From contig QKDT01000119.1 of the NCBI GenBank assembly GCA_003251995.1, positions 1 to 7,981 of the forward strand: a DNA stretch of 7,981 nucleotides, written 5' to 3'. Position 1 is the first letter of the stretch. Each line of letters begins with the position of its first letter. A model generated the notes under the pieces. It was not told the origin of the DNA. It ran no database searches and saw only the letters and a list, made by a program, of their open reading frames with translations. The stretch comes from Desulfovibrio desulfuricans. GTDB taxonomy: Bacteria > Desulfobacterota > Desulfovibrionia > Desulfovibrionales > Desulfovibrionaceae. Positions 1-5,500 of this stretch are shown here, in pieces. Position numbers and translations under genes: made by a program.

Positions 1-2
1 GG

Positions 3-293
3 CTGGTAACTGCCAATGCTCTCTATTTTTTGCCGCCCGATGCGCCCATTATTGTTGAAGGGGCCATGCGCGAGGACGTGCTGGACATGCTGGATTTTGC
101 CCCGGCCCCAGAACGTCAGGGGCTGCTTTGCGCGCCAGAGTCTGGCGCCAGCACCGCCCCCACTGGCTCGCCCTTGCCCGTGGCAGTGGAGGTTCGCGCT
201 CCGGGCTGGAGGTTGCTTGGGCATACCCGCCCCACAGGGCAACCCCCGCTTGATGCAGAACGGGTATGGATAACCTGGAGGGCAGGAGCATGA
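3..293 (+). CDS. 3' end of an unrecognised protein (partial)
   Basis: This frame is open from the window edge to a TGA at 291-293 and gives about 96 C-terminal residues. The start lies upstream of the window. I do not recognise the family. The visible part is rich in Pro, Ala and Gly and begins with a short hydrophobic stretch (NALYFLPPDAPIIVEG), followed by an acidic helix-like piece (REDVLDMLDFA). A Ser/Thr/Pro/Gly-rich linker comes next, then a last segment that looks like beta strands (PVAVEVRAPGWRLLG). The best argument that it is real is its end: the stop overlaps the next gene's start as ATGA at 290-293, the arrangement of translationally coupled genes. The alternative ATG frame at 16-273 is Cys- and Pro-rich in a non-protein-like way and does not fit the junction. 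Function unknown. Confidence 0.6.
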   Translation: MVTANALYFLPPDAPIIVEGAMREDVLDMLDFAPAPERQGLLCAPESGASTAPTGSPLPVAVEVRAPGWRLLGHTRPTGQPPLDAERVWITWRAGA

Positions 294-979
294 GTTCCCC
301 TCAGGCACAGTCTGTTTCTGCAAAATCCTTGTTTCCCCATGGGCTTGCTGGCGTGATCTTTGACTGCGACGGCGTGATGATTGATTCGCGTGAGGCGAAC
401 AACATCTTCTATAATCGAGTGCTTGCTTTTTTTGGCCTGCCGCCCATGAGCCTGGAACAGGAAAACTACTGTTTCATGGCTACATCGCGTCAGGCCTTAC
501 TGCATATTGTGCCGCCGCAATTGCATGGGCAGATCGACCATGTGATCCGCCACGAGGTCATTTATCAGCGTGATATCGTCCCCATGCTGCGTTTGCAGCC
601 TGGTTTTATGGACTTTATCGGCAGTTTGCGGAGCAGGGGCGTGCGCATGGCTGTGCATACCAACCGTAAGCTTGATGGAATACAAACGGTTCTGGACATT
701 TTTTCCCTGCCCTCCTATTTTAATCCTGTGGTCGCGGCGGATACAGCCGCACCCAAGCCATCGCCCGAGGGCACGCAGCGCATATGCGCCACGTGGCAAT
801 GCCCTCCGCAGCATGTGCTTTTTGTTGGCGACAGTGAGCACGACAAGGAAGCAGCACGGGGGGCGGGCGTGAAGTTTGCCGCATTTAACGGCGGCCCGTT
901 ACGGGGAGAAATAACAGCGGTGGACTACGCTGGCCTGCACAATGCGCTGTCTGCGGTGCTGCCGCCTGTTGGCCTGTAA
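290..979 (+). CDS. HAD-superfamily hydrolase (phosphoglycolate phosphatase-like)
   Basis: This 229-residue protein is probably a cytosolic small-molecule phosphatase of HAD subfamily I. All four motifs are visible: motif I DCDGV with nucleophile Asp25 and Asp27; motif II Thr124 in AVHTNR; motif III Lys156 in APKPSPEG; motif IV GDSEHD with Asp181 and Asp185. Residues about 34-110 between motifs I and II fit a helical C1 cap, as in Gph/PpaX-type enzymes. I chose ATG 290 over the in-frame ATG 266. It has GGAGG at 277-281 eight bases upstream and forms an ATGA overlap with the preceding gene, while ATG 266 has no ribosome binding site. A small hairpin (GGCCT-GTA-AGGCC, 971-983) sits on the stop codon. 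The substrate cannot be read from sequence: phosphoglycolate, pyrophosphate and sugar phosphates are all possible. The family call is firm, the specificity is not. Confidence 0.9.
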   Translation: MSSPQAQSVSAKSLFPHGLAGVIFDCDGVMIDSREANNIFYNRVLAFFGLPPMSLEQENYCFMATSRQALLHIVPPQLHGQIDHVIRHEVIYQRDIVPMLRLQPGFMDFIGSLRSRGVRMAVHTNRKLDGIQTVLDIFSLPSYFNPVVAADTAAPKPSPEGTQRICATWQCPPQHVLFVGDSEHDKEAARGAGVKFAAFNGGPLRGEITAVDYAGLHNALSAVLPPVGL

Positions 980-1027
980 GGCCCTGGTTCCCGTACGATA
1001 TAAAAAGAAAGCCACGTTGGAGGGCTC

Positions 1028-1330
1028 ATGATTGTTCTTGCCAATACCCTGAGTGCCGTTGCCCTGGTGCTTGGGTCGCTGCTCAGCCTGTATTTTTGGA
1101 TTGTCATTATCGCGGCAGTACTCACGTGGGTGCGCCCCGATCCGTACAATCCCATTGTGCGCACCCTGCGCACCCTGACTGAGCCAGTGTTTTTCCGTGT
1201 ACGCAAATGGTTGCCGTTTACCTATTCAAGCGGAATGGATTTTTCTCCTGTGGTGGTGCTGCTGGCAATCGAGCTGTTTAACAGGATTGTTGTTACCTCG
1301 CTGGCCCAGTACGCGATGACGCTTCATTAA
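1028..1330 (+). CDS. YggT/YlmG-family integral membrane protein
   Basis: This 100-residue protein has a long hydrophobic helix at about residues 5-32 and a second at about 74-95. Between them lie the family's conserved pieces: NPIV at 41-44, a Leu/Thr/Pro segment with Pro53, and GMDFSP at 69-74. The length fits a single YGGT unit, as in YlmG of Gram-positives and cyanobacteria, whereas E. coli YggT has two units. Family members have been linked to cell division or nucleoid organisation, plastid biogenesis and osmotic tolerance, but no biochemical activity is established. GGAGGG at 1019-1024 lies three bases before the ATG, close but strong. The gap from the HAD gene is 48 bases, so co-transcription with the upstream genes is likely. 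The next gene is 303 bases away, so the operon probably ends here. Confidence 0.9.
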   Translation: MIVLANTLSAVALVLGSLLSLYFWIVIIAAVLTWVRPDPYNPIVRTLRTLTEPVFFRVRKWLPFTYSSGMDFSPVVVLLAIELFNRIVVTSLAQYAMTLH

Positions 1331-1394
1331 CAGGTAAATGCCTGGCGTTGCCTCGCCTTGGCGGGCAAAGCCTATAGATGTTGGCGACAAGGGA

Positions 1395-1426
1395 TTGAAG
1401 AAAAAATCTTGCTAGCTTTTTATATA
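1395..1426 (+). promoter_or_regulatory. Possible sigma-70-type promoter of ydcH-ilvBN
   Basis: TTGAAG at 1395-1400 resembles a -35 element. An AT-rich run ending in TATATA at 1421-1426, or TTATAT one base earlier, could be the -10. The spacer is 19-20 bases, longer than the usual 17, so the call is weak. It is the only AT-rich promoter-like stretch in the gap, and the -10 region lies in the loop of the inverted repeat at 1410-1438. Confidence 0.3.
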
Positions 1427-1438
1427 CAAAGGCTAGCA
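1410..1438 (+). repeat. 11-bp inverted repeat (operator or RNA hairpin)
   Basis: TGCTAGC at 1410-1416 pairs with GCTAGCA at 1432-1438. The stem continues inward with a T-G wobble and three T-A pairs, leaving a seven-base loop TATATAC at 1421-1427. As DNA it is a near-perfect dyad around a possible -10 element and could bind a dimeric repressor. As RNA it would be an 11-bp hairpin. No T-run follows, so it is not a terminator. Confidence 0.5.
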
Positions 1439-1441
1439 CTA

Positions 1442-1469
1442 TTGGAGGACAGTTTTTACGCTGCTCCAA
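1442..1469 (+). repeat. Bulged hairpin TTGGAG/CTCCAA
   Basis: TTGGAG at 1442-1447 pairs with CTCCAA at 1464-1469. After a two-base GA bulge (1448-1449), CAG at 1450-1452 pairs with CTG at 1461-1463. The loop is TTTTTACG. It starts three bases after the previous inverted repeat. The 5' arm looks like a ribosome binding site (TTGGAGG) but no start codon follows at a usable distance, so a structural role is more likely. Confidence 0.4.
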
Positions 1470-1487
1470 GCGGGTGTCTGAGAATCC

Positions 1488-1544
1488 GCGCCAGGAGAAA
1501 AGCCCAAATGCTTTGAGCCGTAATGCATAAAGCCAGGCTGGCGC
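1488..1544 (+). ncRNA. Candidate multibranch RNA element in the ilv leader
   Basis: A perfect 7-bp stem, GCGCCAG (1488-1494) with CTGGCGC (1538-1544), closes a 43-base internal region. Inside it, GCTTT at 1510-1514 can pair either with AAAGC at 1499-1503 (six-base loop) or with an identical AAAGC at 1529-1533 (14-base loop). These two inner hairpins are mutually exclusive. I cannot match the element to an RNA family known to me. It is a structural prediction by eye, without an energy calculation or covariation support. Confidence 0.3.
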
Positions 1545-1633
1545 AGCGGCACAGGCGGGTCGATCTCCTTGAGCAAAAGCCTCAGTTGATGCGCAGGCAA
1601 CAGCCTATGAACATCTAACAATGGAGATTTCTT

Positions 1634-1861
1634 ATGGATCAGCAAGAATTGGAACTGCTGGAAAAGTACGCTGCCACTGATCCGGAGCTGAAATCCCTTT
1701 GGGACGATCACGTGCTCTATGAAAAGCAAGTGGAAAAGCTGGACGGGAAAAATTTTCGTTCGCCCACTGAAGAGCAAACGCTCAAGCAATTGAAAAAGCA
1801 GAAGCTCGAAGGAAAAACCCAGCTCATGGCTGTTCTTGATCGACTGAAGATACAAGGATAG
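1634..1861 (+). CDS. YdcH-family small protein (DUF465)
   Basis: This 75-residue, highly charged and probably all-helical protein has the YdcH/DUF465 pattern. A first helix (residues 2-34, QELELLEKYAATDPELKSLW onward) is followed by a short turn with Pro44, then a Lys/Leu/Gln-rich second helix (about 44-72). Such proteins are expected to fold as a helical hairpin and dimerise. There is no signal peptide or membrane segment, and no enzymatic motif. The family has no established function. GGAG at 1623-1626 lies seven bases before the ATG. The stop is 24 bases before ilvB and no terminator separates them, so it is very likely the first gene of the ilvBN transcript. The family call is good, the role is unknown. 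Confidence 0.85.
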   Translation: MDQQELELLEKYAATDPELKSLWDDHVLYEKQVEKLDGKNFRSPTEEQTLKQLKKQKLEGKTQLMAVLDRLKIQG

Positions 1862-1885
1862 CCGGGCTTTTTTAAGGAGTCGGAC

Positions 1886-3577
1886 ATGGAATGTACTGGT
1901 GCGCAGATTCTCCTTGAATCCATGAAGCGAGAGGGCGTGGATGTGCTGTTCGGGTATCCGGGCGGTGCGGTTATTGATATTTATGATGAACTACCGCGAC
2001 ATCCCGAGCTACGCCATGTGCTGGTACGGCACGAGCAAGGAGCTGTGCACGCGGCTGACGGCTATGCCCGAGCCTCGGGCAAGACCGGCGTATGCCTGGT
2101 CACCTCGGGGCCTGGGGCTACCAATACGGTCACGGGCATAGCCACAGCCTATTCCGATTCTATCCCCATGGTTGTGTTTACAGGGCAGGTGCCCACCCAA
2201 CTGATTGGCAACGACGCTTTTCAGGAAGTGGACATTGTTGGCATTACACGGCCTTGCACAAAACATAACTTTTTGGTCAAGGATATCACCAAACTGGCGC
2301 TGACCATCCGTCAGGCGTTCTACCTTGCGCGTTCGGGCCGCCCCGGCCCCGTGCTTGTGGATCTGCCCAAGGACGTAATGCAGGCCCGGACAGAATTTGT
2401 CTGGCCTGAAGATATCTACATGCGCAGTTACAACCCCACCTACAAGCCCAACCTTAATCAGTTGCGCCGCTCGGTGGAAGAACTGGCAAAGGCCGAACGC
2501 CCGGTGATCCTTGCGGGCGGCGGTGTGATTTTGTCTGATGGGGCCGAGGCGCTTACGGCCCTTGCCCGCAAGCTGAACATACCCGTAACCTGCACGCTCA
2601 TGGGGCTTGGGGCCTTTCCGGCCACCGATCCCTTGTGGCTGGGCATGGTGGGCATGCACGGCACCTATGCGGCTAATCTGGCTATCAATAACTGCGACGT
2701 ACTCATGTGCGTGGGCGCGCGGTTTGACGACCGCGTTACCGGCAGACTGGCTGCCTTTGCGCCCAAGGCCCGCATTGTACACATTGATATCGACCCCACA
2801 TCCATTCGCAAGAATGTGGAGGTGCAGGTACCTGTGGTGGGTGACTGCCGCCTGGCGCTGGAGGGCATTGCTGAAATTTGCGAGGCAAAGCTGCAAGACA
2901 AAGACTGGGCTGGCGAACATGCCGCCTGGATTGCCGCCGTTGCCGAGTGGAAAACAAGCAAACCCCTGTGTTATCAGGAAAACGGCAATATCAAGCCGCA
3001 GGCTGTCATTGAAGCCCTGTACGACATCACCAGCGGCGATGCCATCATTGCCACTGAGGTGGGCCAGCACCAGATGTGGGTGGCCCAGTTTTATTCCTTC
3101 ACCAAACCGCGCACGCTGCTGACCAGCGGGGGGCTTGGCACCATGGGGTACGGATTCCCGGCCTCGGTTGGGGCGCAGTTTGCCTTTCCTGACAAAAAGG
3201 TTATTGCCGTGGCTGGCGATGCTTCGCTGCAGATGAATATTCAGGAGCTGGCAACGGTGGTGTCCAACAAGCTGCCCATCAAGGTTGTCATCCTGAATAA
3301 CCGTTATCTGGGCATGGTGCGTCAGTGGCAGGAACTCTTTTACAACAACAACTATAGTTCCACCAACATGGAAGCCCAGCCGGACTTTGTGAAATTGGCC
3401 GAAGCCTACGGGGCTGAGGGCTATCGCATTGAAAAGGCTGAGGACATGCGGGCCATTCTTGAAAAGGCCCTGGCTTCGCCCAACCCTGCCTTCATCGACG
3501 TGGTGGTAGAGCGCGAAGAAAACGTGTACCCCATCGTGCCCGCCGGTGCGGCGCTTGATGAAATGTTGCTGGTGTAA
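1886..3577 (+). CDS. ilvB: Acetohydroxyacid (acetolactate) synthase large subunit
   Basis: This 563-residue catalytic subunit uses thiamine diphosphate (ThDP), Mg and FAD. It condenses two pyruvates to 2-acetolactate, or pyruvate with 2-oxobutyrate to 2-acetohydroxybutyrate, the first shared step of branched-chain amino acid synthesis. The N-terminal pyrimidine-binding domain carries the catalytic Glu50 in VRHEQGAVHAADGYAR. The middle FAD domain includes RFDDRVTG. The C-terminal domain has the ThDP/metal motif GDAS (Gly444-Asp445) ending in Asn471-Asn472. The herbicide-pocket segments GQVP and MVRQWQ are both present, as in biosynthetic enzymes. Length is normal and nothing is broken. AAGGAG at 1874-1879 lies six bases before the ATG. 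The gene is followed 11 bases later by ilvN, and the two products form the holoenzyme. Confidence 0.97.
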   Translation: MECTGAQILLESMKREGVDVLFGYPGGAVIDIYDELPRHPELRHVLVRHEQGAVHAADGYARASGKTGVCLVTSGPGATNTVTGIATAYSDSIPMVVFTGQVPTQLIGNDAFQEVDIVGITRPCTKHNFLVKDITKLALTIRQAFYLARSGRPGPVLVDLPKDVMQARTEFVWPEDIYMRSYNPTYKPNLNQLRRSVEELAKAERPVILAGGGVILSDGAEALTALARKLNIPVTCTLMGLGAFPATDPLWLGMVGMHGTYAANLAINNCDVLMCVGARFDDRVTGRLAAFAPKARIVHIDIDPTSIRKNVEVQVPVVGDCRLALEGIAEICEAKLQDKDWAGEHAAWIAAVAEWKTSKPLCYQENGNIKPQAVIEALYDITSGDAIIATEVGQHQMWVAQFYSFTKPRTLLTSGGLGTMGYGFPASVGAQFAFPDKKVIAVAGDASLQMNIQELATVVSNKLPIKVVILNNRYLGMVRQWQELFYNNNYSSTNMEAQPDFVKLAEAYGAEGYRIEKAEDMRAILEKALASPNPAFIDVVVEREENVYPIVPAGAALDEMLLV

Positions 3578-3588
3578 GGGAGATGGCT

Positions 3589-4077
3589 ATGCAACGACAT
3601 GTGCTTTCCGTGCTGGTGGAAAACGAACCCGGTGTGCTTTCGCGGGTGGCTGGCCTGTTCAGCGGGCGCGGCTTCAATATTCACTCGCTCAATGTGGCCC
3701 CGGCCCTGGAAGAGGGCGTTTCGCATATGACCATCACCACCGATGGCGACAGTCTTATTTTGGAGCAGATAATGAAGCAGCTCCACAAGATTGTTTCGGT
3801 CATCAAGGTGGTGGATTTTGCGGATATCCCCGCTGTGGCGCGAGAAATGATGTTTGTTAAGGTACAGGCAGAAGGCCCCATGCGGGGCGAGATTCTGCGC
3901 ACTGTTGAAATATTCCGCTGCAAGGTGGTGGATGTGAGCCCCAATGAAATGACCATTGAGGCCACCGGCGACCAGAACAAACTGGATGCCATCATCAGCT
4001 TGCTCCAGCGGTTTGGAATCAAGGAACTGGCGCGCACCGGCGCGGTGGCCATGCGTCGTTCCAAGAAAACGGATTAG
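3589..4077 (+). CDS. ilvN: Acetohydroxyacid synthase small (regulatory) subunit
   Basis: This 162-residue subunit activates IlvB and confers feedback control by valine. Residues 3-80 form the ACT domain (HVLSVLVENEPGVLSRVAG onward). Gly15 and Asn30 match the two E. coli IlvH residues (Gly14, Asn29) needed for valine binding, so valine sensitivity is expected. The C-terminal domain (about 85-158) includes EILRTVEIFRCKVVDVSP and the usual RFGIKELARTG end. I chose ATG 3589 over ATG 3583: the only Shine-Dalgarno, AAGGGAG at 3576-3582, abuts ATG 3583 directly but is six bases from ATG 3589. The resulting length and N-terminus also match IlvH (163 residues). The Shine-Dalgarno overlaps the ilvB stop codon, so translation is probably coupled. 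Confidence 0.96.
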   Translation: MQRHVLSVLVENEPGVLSRVAGLFSGRGFNIHSLNVAPALEEGVSHMTITTDGDSLILEQIMKQLHKIVSVIKVVDFADIPAVAREMMFVKVQAEGPMRGEILRTVEIFRCKVVDVSPNEMTIEATGDQNKLDAIISLLQRFGIKELARTGAVAMRRSKKTD

Positions 4078-4205
4078 GGTTGCAGGACGCGAAGCGCGGC
4101 CTTTGCCGGGGAGTTGGCACAATGCTCCCCGCAAGCATGGCCTGACTGCGCGTAAACAACCCGGTCGCGCGGCTTTGCGCCGCGAGATTATAGGAGCGTT
4201 CAGCC

Positions 4206-4251
4206 CGTACGCGTGTCAATGGCCCACAAGGTCTCCTTGACAGCGTGTACG
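4206..4251 (+). repeat. Bulged 14-bp inverted repeat with TTGACA in one arm
   Basis: CGTAC (4206-4210) pairs with GTACG (4247-4251). A G-T wobble and two GC pairs follow, then one bulged G (4243), then TGTCAA (4214-4219) with TTGACA (4237-4242). The 17-base loop can fold further (GGCC 4221-4224 with GGTC 4230-4233). TTGACA is a perfect -35 hexamer on the + strand, but the hexamer 16 bases on, GATGGT, is a poor -10. It could be an operator over a weak ilvC promoter or an RNA hairpin. Confidence 0.5.
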
Positions 4252-4303
4252 AAGTCGGGATGGTGAGTATATCCAATCAAGCCAGCCCGGTTCTTTGGCA
4301 ACA

Positions 4304-4368
4304 CGCCCCTCAGGCGGCCTTGCCCGCCGTATCCAGTTGGCCCCCTCTGTCCTTGCCGCAAGGGCGGG
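4304..4368 (+). promoter_or_regulatory. Competing GC stems before ilvC
   Basis: Four short segments can pair in exclusive ways. CGCC (4304-4307) pairs with GGCG (4313-4316). GGCGG (4313-4317) pairs instead with CCGCC (4324-4328). CCCGCC (4323-4328) pairs instead with GGCGGG (4363-4368), enclosing the small hairpin CCTTG-CCG-CAAGG (4351-4363), which shares G4363 with it. A T-run begins 10 bases after the last segment, too far for a textbook terminator. The arrangement recalls an attenuator but may be chance in GC-rich DNA. Confidence 0.25.
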
Positions 4369-4418
4369 AAGGAATGTATTTTTTTGTCTAACCATGAGTG
4401 ATCTCAGAGGATGTTCAG

Positions 4419-5420
4419 ATGAAAGTTTATTACGATCAGGATGCAGACCTTAATTGTTTGAAAAACAAGACCGTGGCCATCATCGGTTATGGCAGCCAGG
4501 GCCATGCCCATGCCCAGAATCTGCGTGATTCTGGCGTCAAGGTTGTGGTAGGTCAGCGCCCCGGCGGCGCCAACTACGAGTTGGCCAAGGAACACGGCTT
4601 CACCCCCGTGTCTGCTGCCGAAGCCGCCGCCCAGGCCGACCTGATCATGATTCTGCTGCCTGACGAAGTGCAGGCCGCCGTGTACGAAAACGACGTGAAG
4701 CCCCACCTGACCAAGGGCAAGGCCCTGTTGTTCGCCCACGGCTTCAACATCCATTTCAGCCAGATCCAGCCCCCCAAGGATGTGGACGTGTTCCTCATCG
4801 CTCCTAAGGGCCCCGGTCATCTGGTGCGCCGTACCTTCACCGAAGGCGGCGGTGTGCCCTGCCTCGTGGCTATTCATCAGGACGCCACCGGCGAAGCCCT
4901 CAAGATTGCCCTGGCCTATGCCAAGGGCATTGGCGGCGCCCGCTCTGGCGTTATCGAAACCTCCTTCCGTGAAGAAACCGAAACCGACCTCTTTGGCGAA
5001 CAGGCCGTGCTTTGCGGCGGCGTTTCCGCCCTTATCAAGGCCGGTTTTGAAACCCTGGTGGAAGCTGGTTATCAGCCCGAAATGGCTTATTTTGAATGCA
5101 TGCATGAAATGAAGCTCATCGTTGACCTTATGTACGAGGGCGGCCTTTCCCGCATGCGTTACTCCATCAGCAACACCGCTGAATACGGCGACTACGTCAC
5201 CGGCCCCCGCCTGATCACCGAAACGGTGAAAAAGGAAATGAAGGGCGTGCTCAAGGACATCCAGAGCGGCGTGTTTGCGCGTAACTTCATCCTTGAAGCC
5301 CGCGCCAAGTACCCCATGTTCCTGACCACCCGCCGCAATGAATCTGAACACCAGATTGAAAAGGTGGGCAAGGAACTGCGCGGTATGATGTCCTGGCTCA
5401 AGAAGGACAAGAAAGACTAA
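4419..5420 (+). CDS. ilvC: Ketol-acid reductoisomerase, class I
   Basis: This 333-residue enzyme converts 2-acetolactate to 2,3-dihydroxyisovalerate, and the 2-oxobutyrate-derived product likewise, by Mg-dependent alkyl migration and NAD(P)H reduction. The Rossmann motif GYGSQG spans 23-28. His107 and Lys130 lie in the active site. The metal ligands Asp190, Glu194, Glu226 and Glu230 and substrate-binding Ser251 are all at canonical positions. Length is that of the short class I form. The cofactor loop (46-52, QRPGGAN) has Gly50 and Asn52 where NADPH enzymes with a seven-residue loop usually have two Ser, so cofactor preference is uncertain. ATG 4419 matches the family N-terminus MKVYYD and has AGAGGA at 4406-4411; an upstream GTG at 4398 is not needed. 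Codon use (GAA, AAG, GCC, ATC, CTG, GGC) is more biased than in ilvB, suggesting high expression. Confidence 0.98.
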   Translation: MKVYYDQDADLNCLKNKTVAIIGYGSQGHAHAQNLRDSGVKVVVGQRPGGANYELAKEHGFTPVSAAEAAAQADLIMILLPDEVQAAVYENDVKPHLTKGKALLFAHGFNIHFSQIQPPKDVDVFLIAPKGPGHLVRRTFTEGGGVPCLVAIHQDATGEALKIALAYAKGIGGARSGVIETSFREETETDLFGEQAVLCGGVSALIKAGFETLVEAGYQPEMAYFECMHEMKLIVDLMYEGGLSRMRYSISNTAEYGDYVTGPRLITETVKKEMKGVLKDIQSGVFARNFILEARAKYPMFLTTRRNESEHQIEKVGKELRGMMSWLKKDKKD

Positions 5421-5428
5421 TTCGGCTA

Positions 5429-5447
5429 TTTCAGCCGCTGGCTGAAA
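5429..5447 (+). repeat. 8-bp hairpin just after ilvC
   Basis: TTTCAGCC (5429-5436) and GGCTGAAA (5440-5447) form a perfect 8-bp stem with loop GCT, nine bases after the ilvC stop. Only a short T stretch (5452-5454) follows. It is probably an accessory 3'-end hairpin upstream of the main terminator. Confidence 0.5.
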
Positions 5448-5454
5448 GCGCTTT

Positions 5455-5500
5455 AATGGGGCTCTTTGCGATATGTGCGCAAAGAGCCCCATTTCTATTT
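5455..5500 (+). terminator. Rho-independent terminator of ilvC
   Basis: A perfect 14-bp stem (TGGGGCTCTTTGCG, 5457-5470, with its complement at 5478-5491) extends to 16 bp with two A-T pairs (5455-5456 with 5492-5493). The loop is ATATGTG. A T-rich tail (TTTCTATTT) follows on the + strand. The A-rich bases before it could make it act weakly on the - strand as well. It ends the ilv transcript and separates it from the chemoreceptor. Confidence 0.9.

Larger units (their letters stand above)
1331..1633 (+). promoter_or_regulatory. Gene-free gap: probable promoter and structured leader of the ilv operon
   Basis: No convincing gene lies in this 303-base stretch. Just after yggT is a hairpin with one bulged T (TGCC-T-CGCC against GGCGGGCA, 1349-1367) without a T-run, so it is not a standard terminator. 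From 1395 on there are a possible promoter and at least three more hairpins (listed separately), then the ydcH ribosome binding site GGAG at 1623-1626. Short ATG frames exist at 1338 (25 codons) and 1523-1618 (31 codons). Neither has a ribosome binding site nor a run of Ile, Val or Leu codons, so I see no classical leader peptide for attenuation. I also see no T-box-type antiterminator element. The leader reading is inference from position and structure density. Confidence 0.45.
4078..4418 (+). promoter_or_regulatory. Structured ilvN-ilvC gap
   Basis: This 341-base gap holds no recognisable gene but several GC-rich hairpins. The first is CGGGGAG/CTCCCCG (4107-4131, loop about 11 bases). The second is CGCGGC/GCCGCG (4168-4184, five-base loop). 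A bulged 14-bp inverted repeat (4206-4251) and a set of competing stems (4304-4368) are listed separately. No T-run follows the first two, so neither is a good intrinsic terminator, and ilvC may be read through from ilvBN as well as from its own promoter. A T-run lies at 4379-4385. The ilvC Shine-Dalgarno AGAGGA is at 4406-4411. A 43-codon frame (4260-4391) lacks a ribosome binding site and is not called as a gene. Confidence 0.5.

Noticed and set aside
16..273. 85-codon + frame at the window start
   Set aside because: Competes with the frame that makes the ATGA junction with the HAD gene. Its composition is Cys/Pro/Arg-rich in a non-protein-like way.
1523..1618. 31-codon + frame in the ilv leader as a leader peptide
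   Set aside because: No ribosome binding site, Arg/Gln-rich, and only scattered Leu, Val and Ile codons, so it does not fit amino acid attenuation.
1439..1855. 138-codon - strand frame across the ilv leader and ydcH
   Set aside because: Two thirds lie opposite the leader hairpins and the rest opposite a certain gene. No ribosome binding site seen and no known motif.
2009..3070. 353-codon open frame on the - strand opposite ilvB
   Set aside because: Antisense shadow of a certain gene with no domain I recognise.
4107..4184. GC-rich hairpins after ilvN as an intrinsic terminator
   Set aside because: Neither stem (4107-4131, 4168-4184) is followed by a T-run, so termination between ilvN and ilvC is not supported.
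4219..4266. 15-codon + frame before ilvC as a leader peptide
   Set aside because: Only one Val and one Leu codon, and the ribosome binding site-like TAGGAG is more than 20 bases away.
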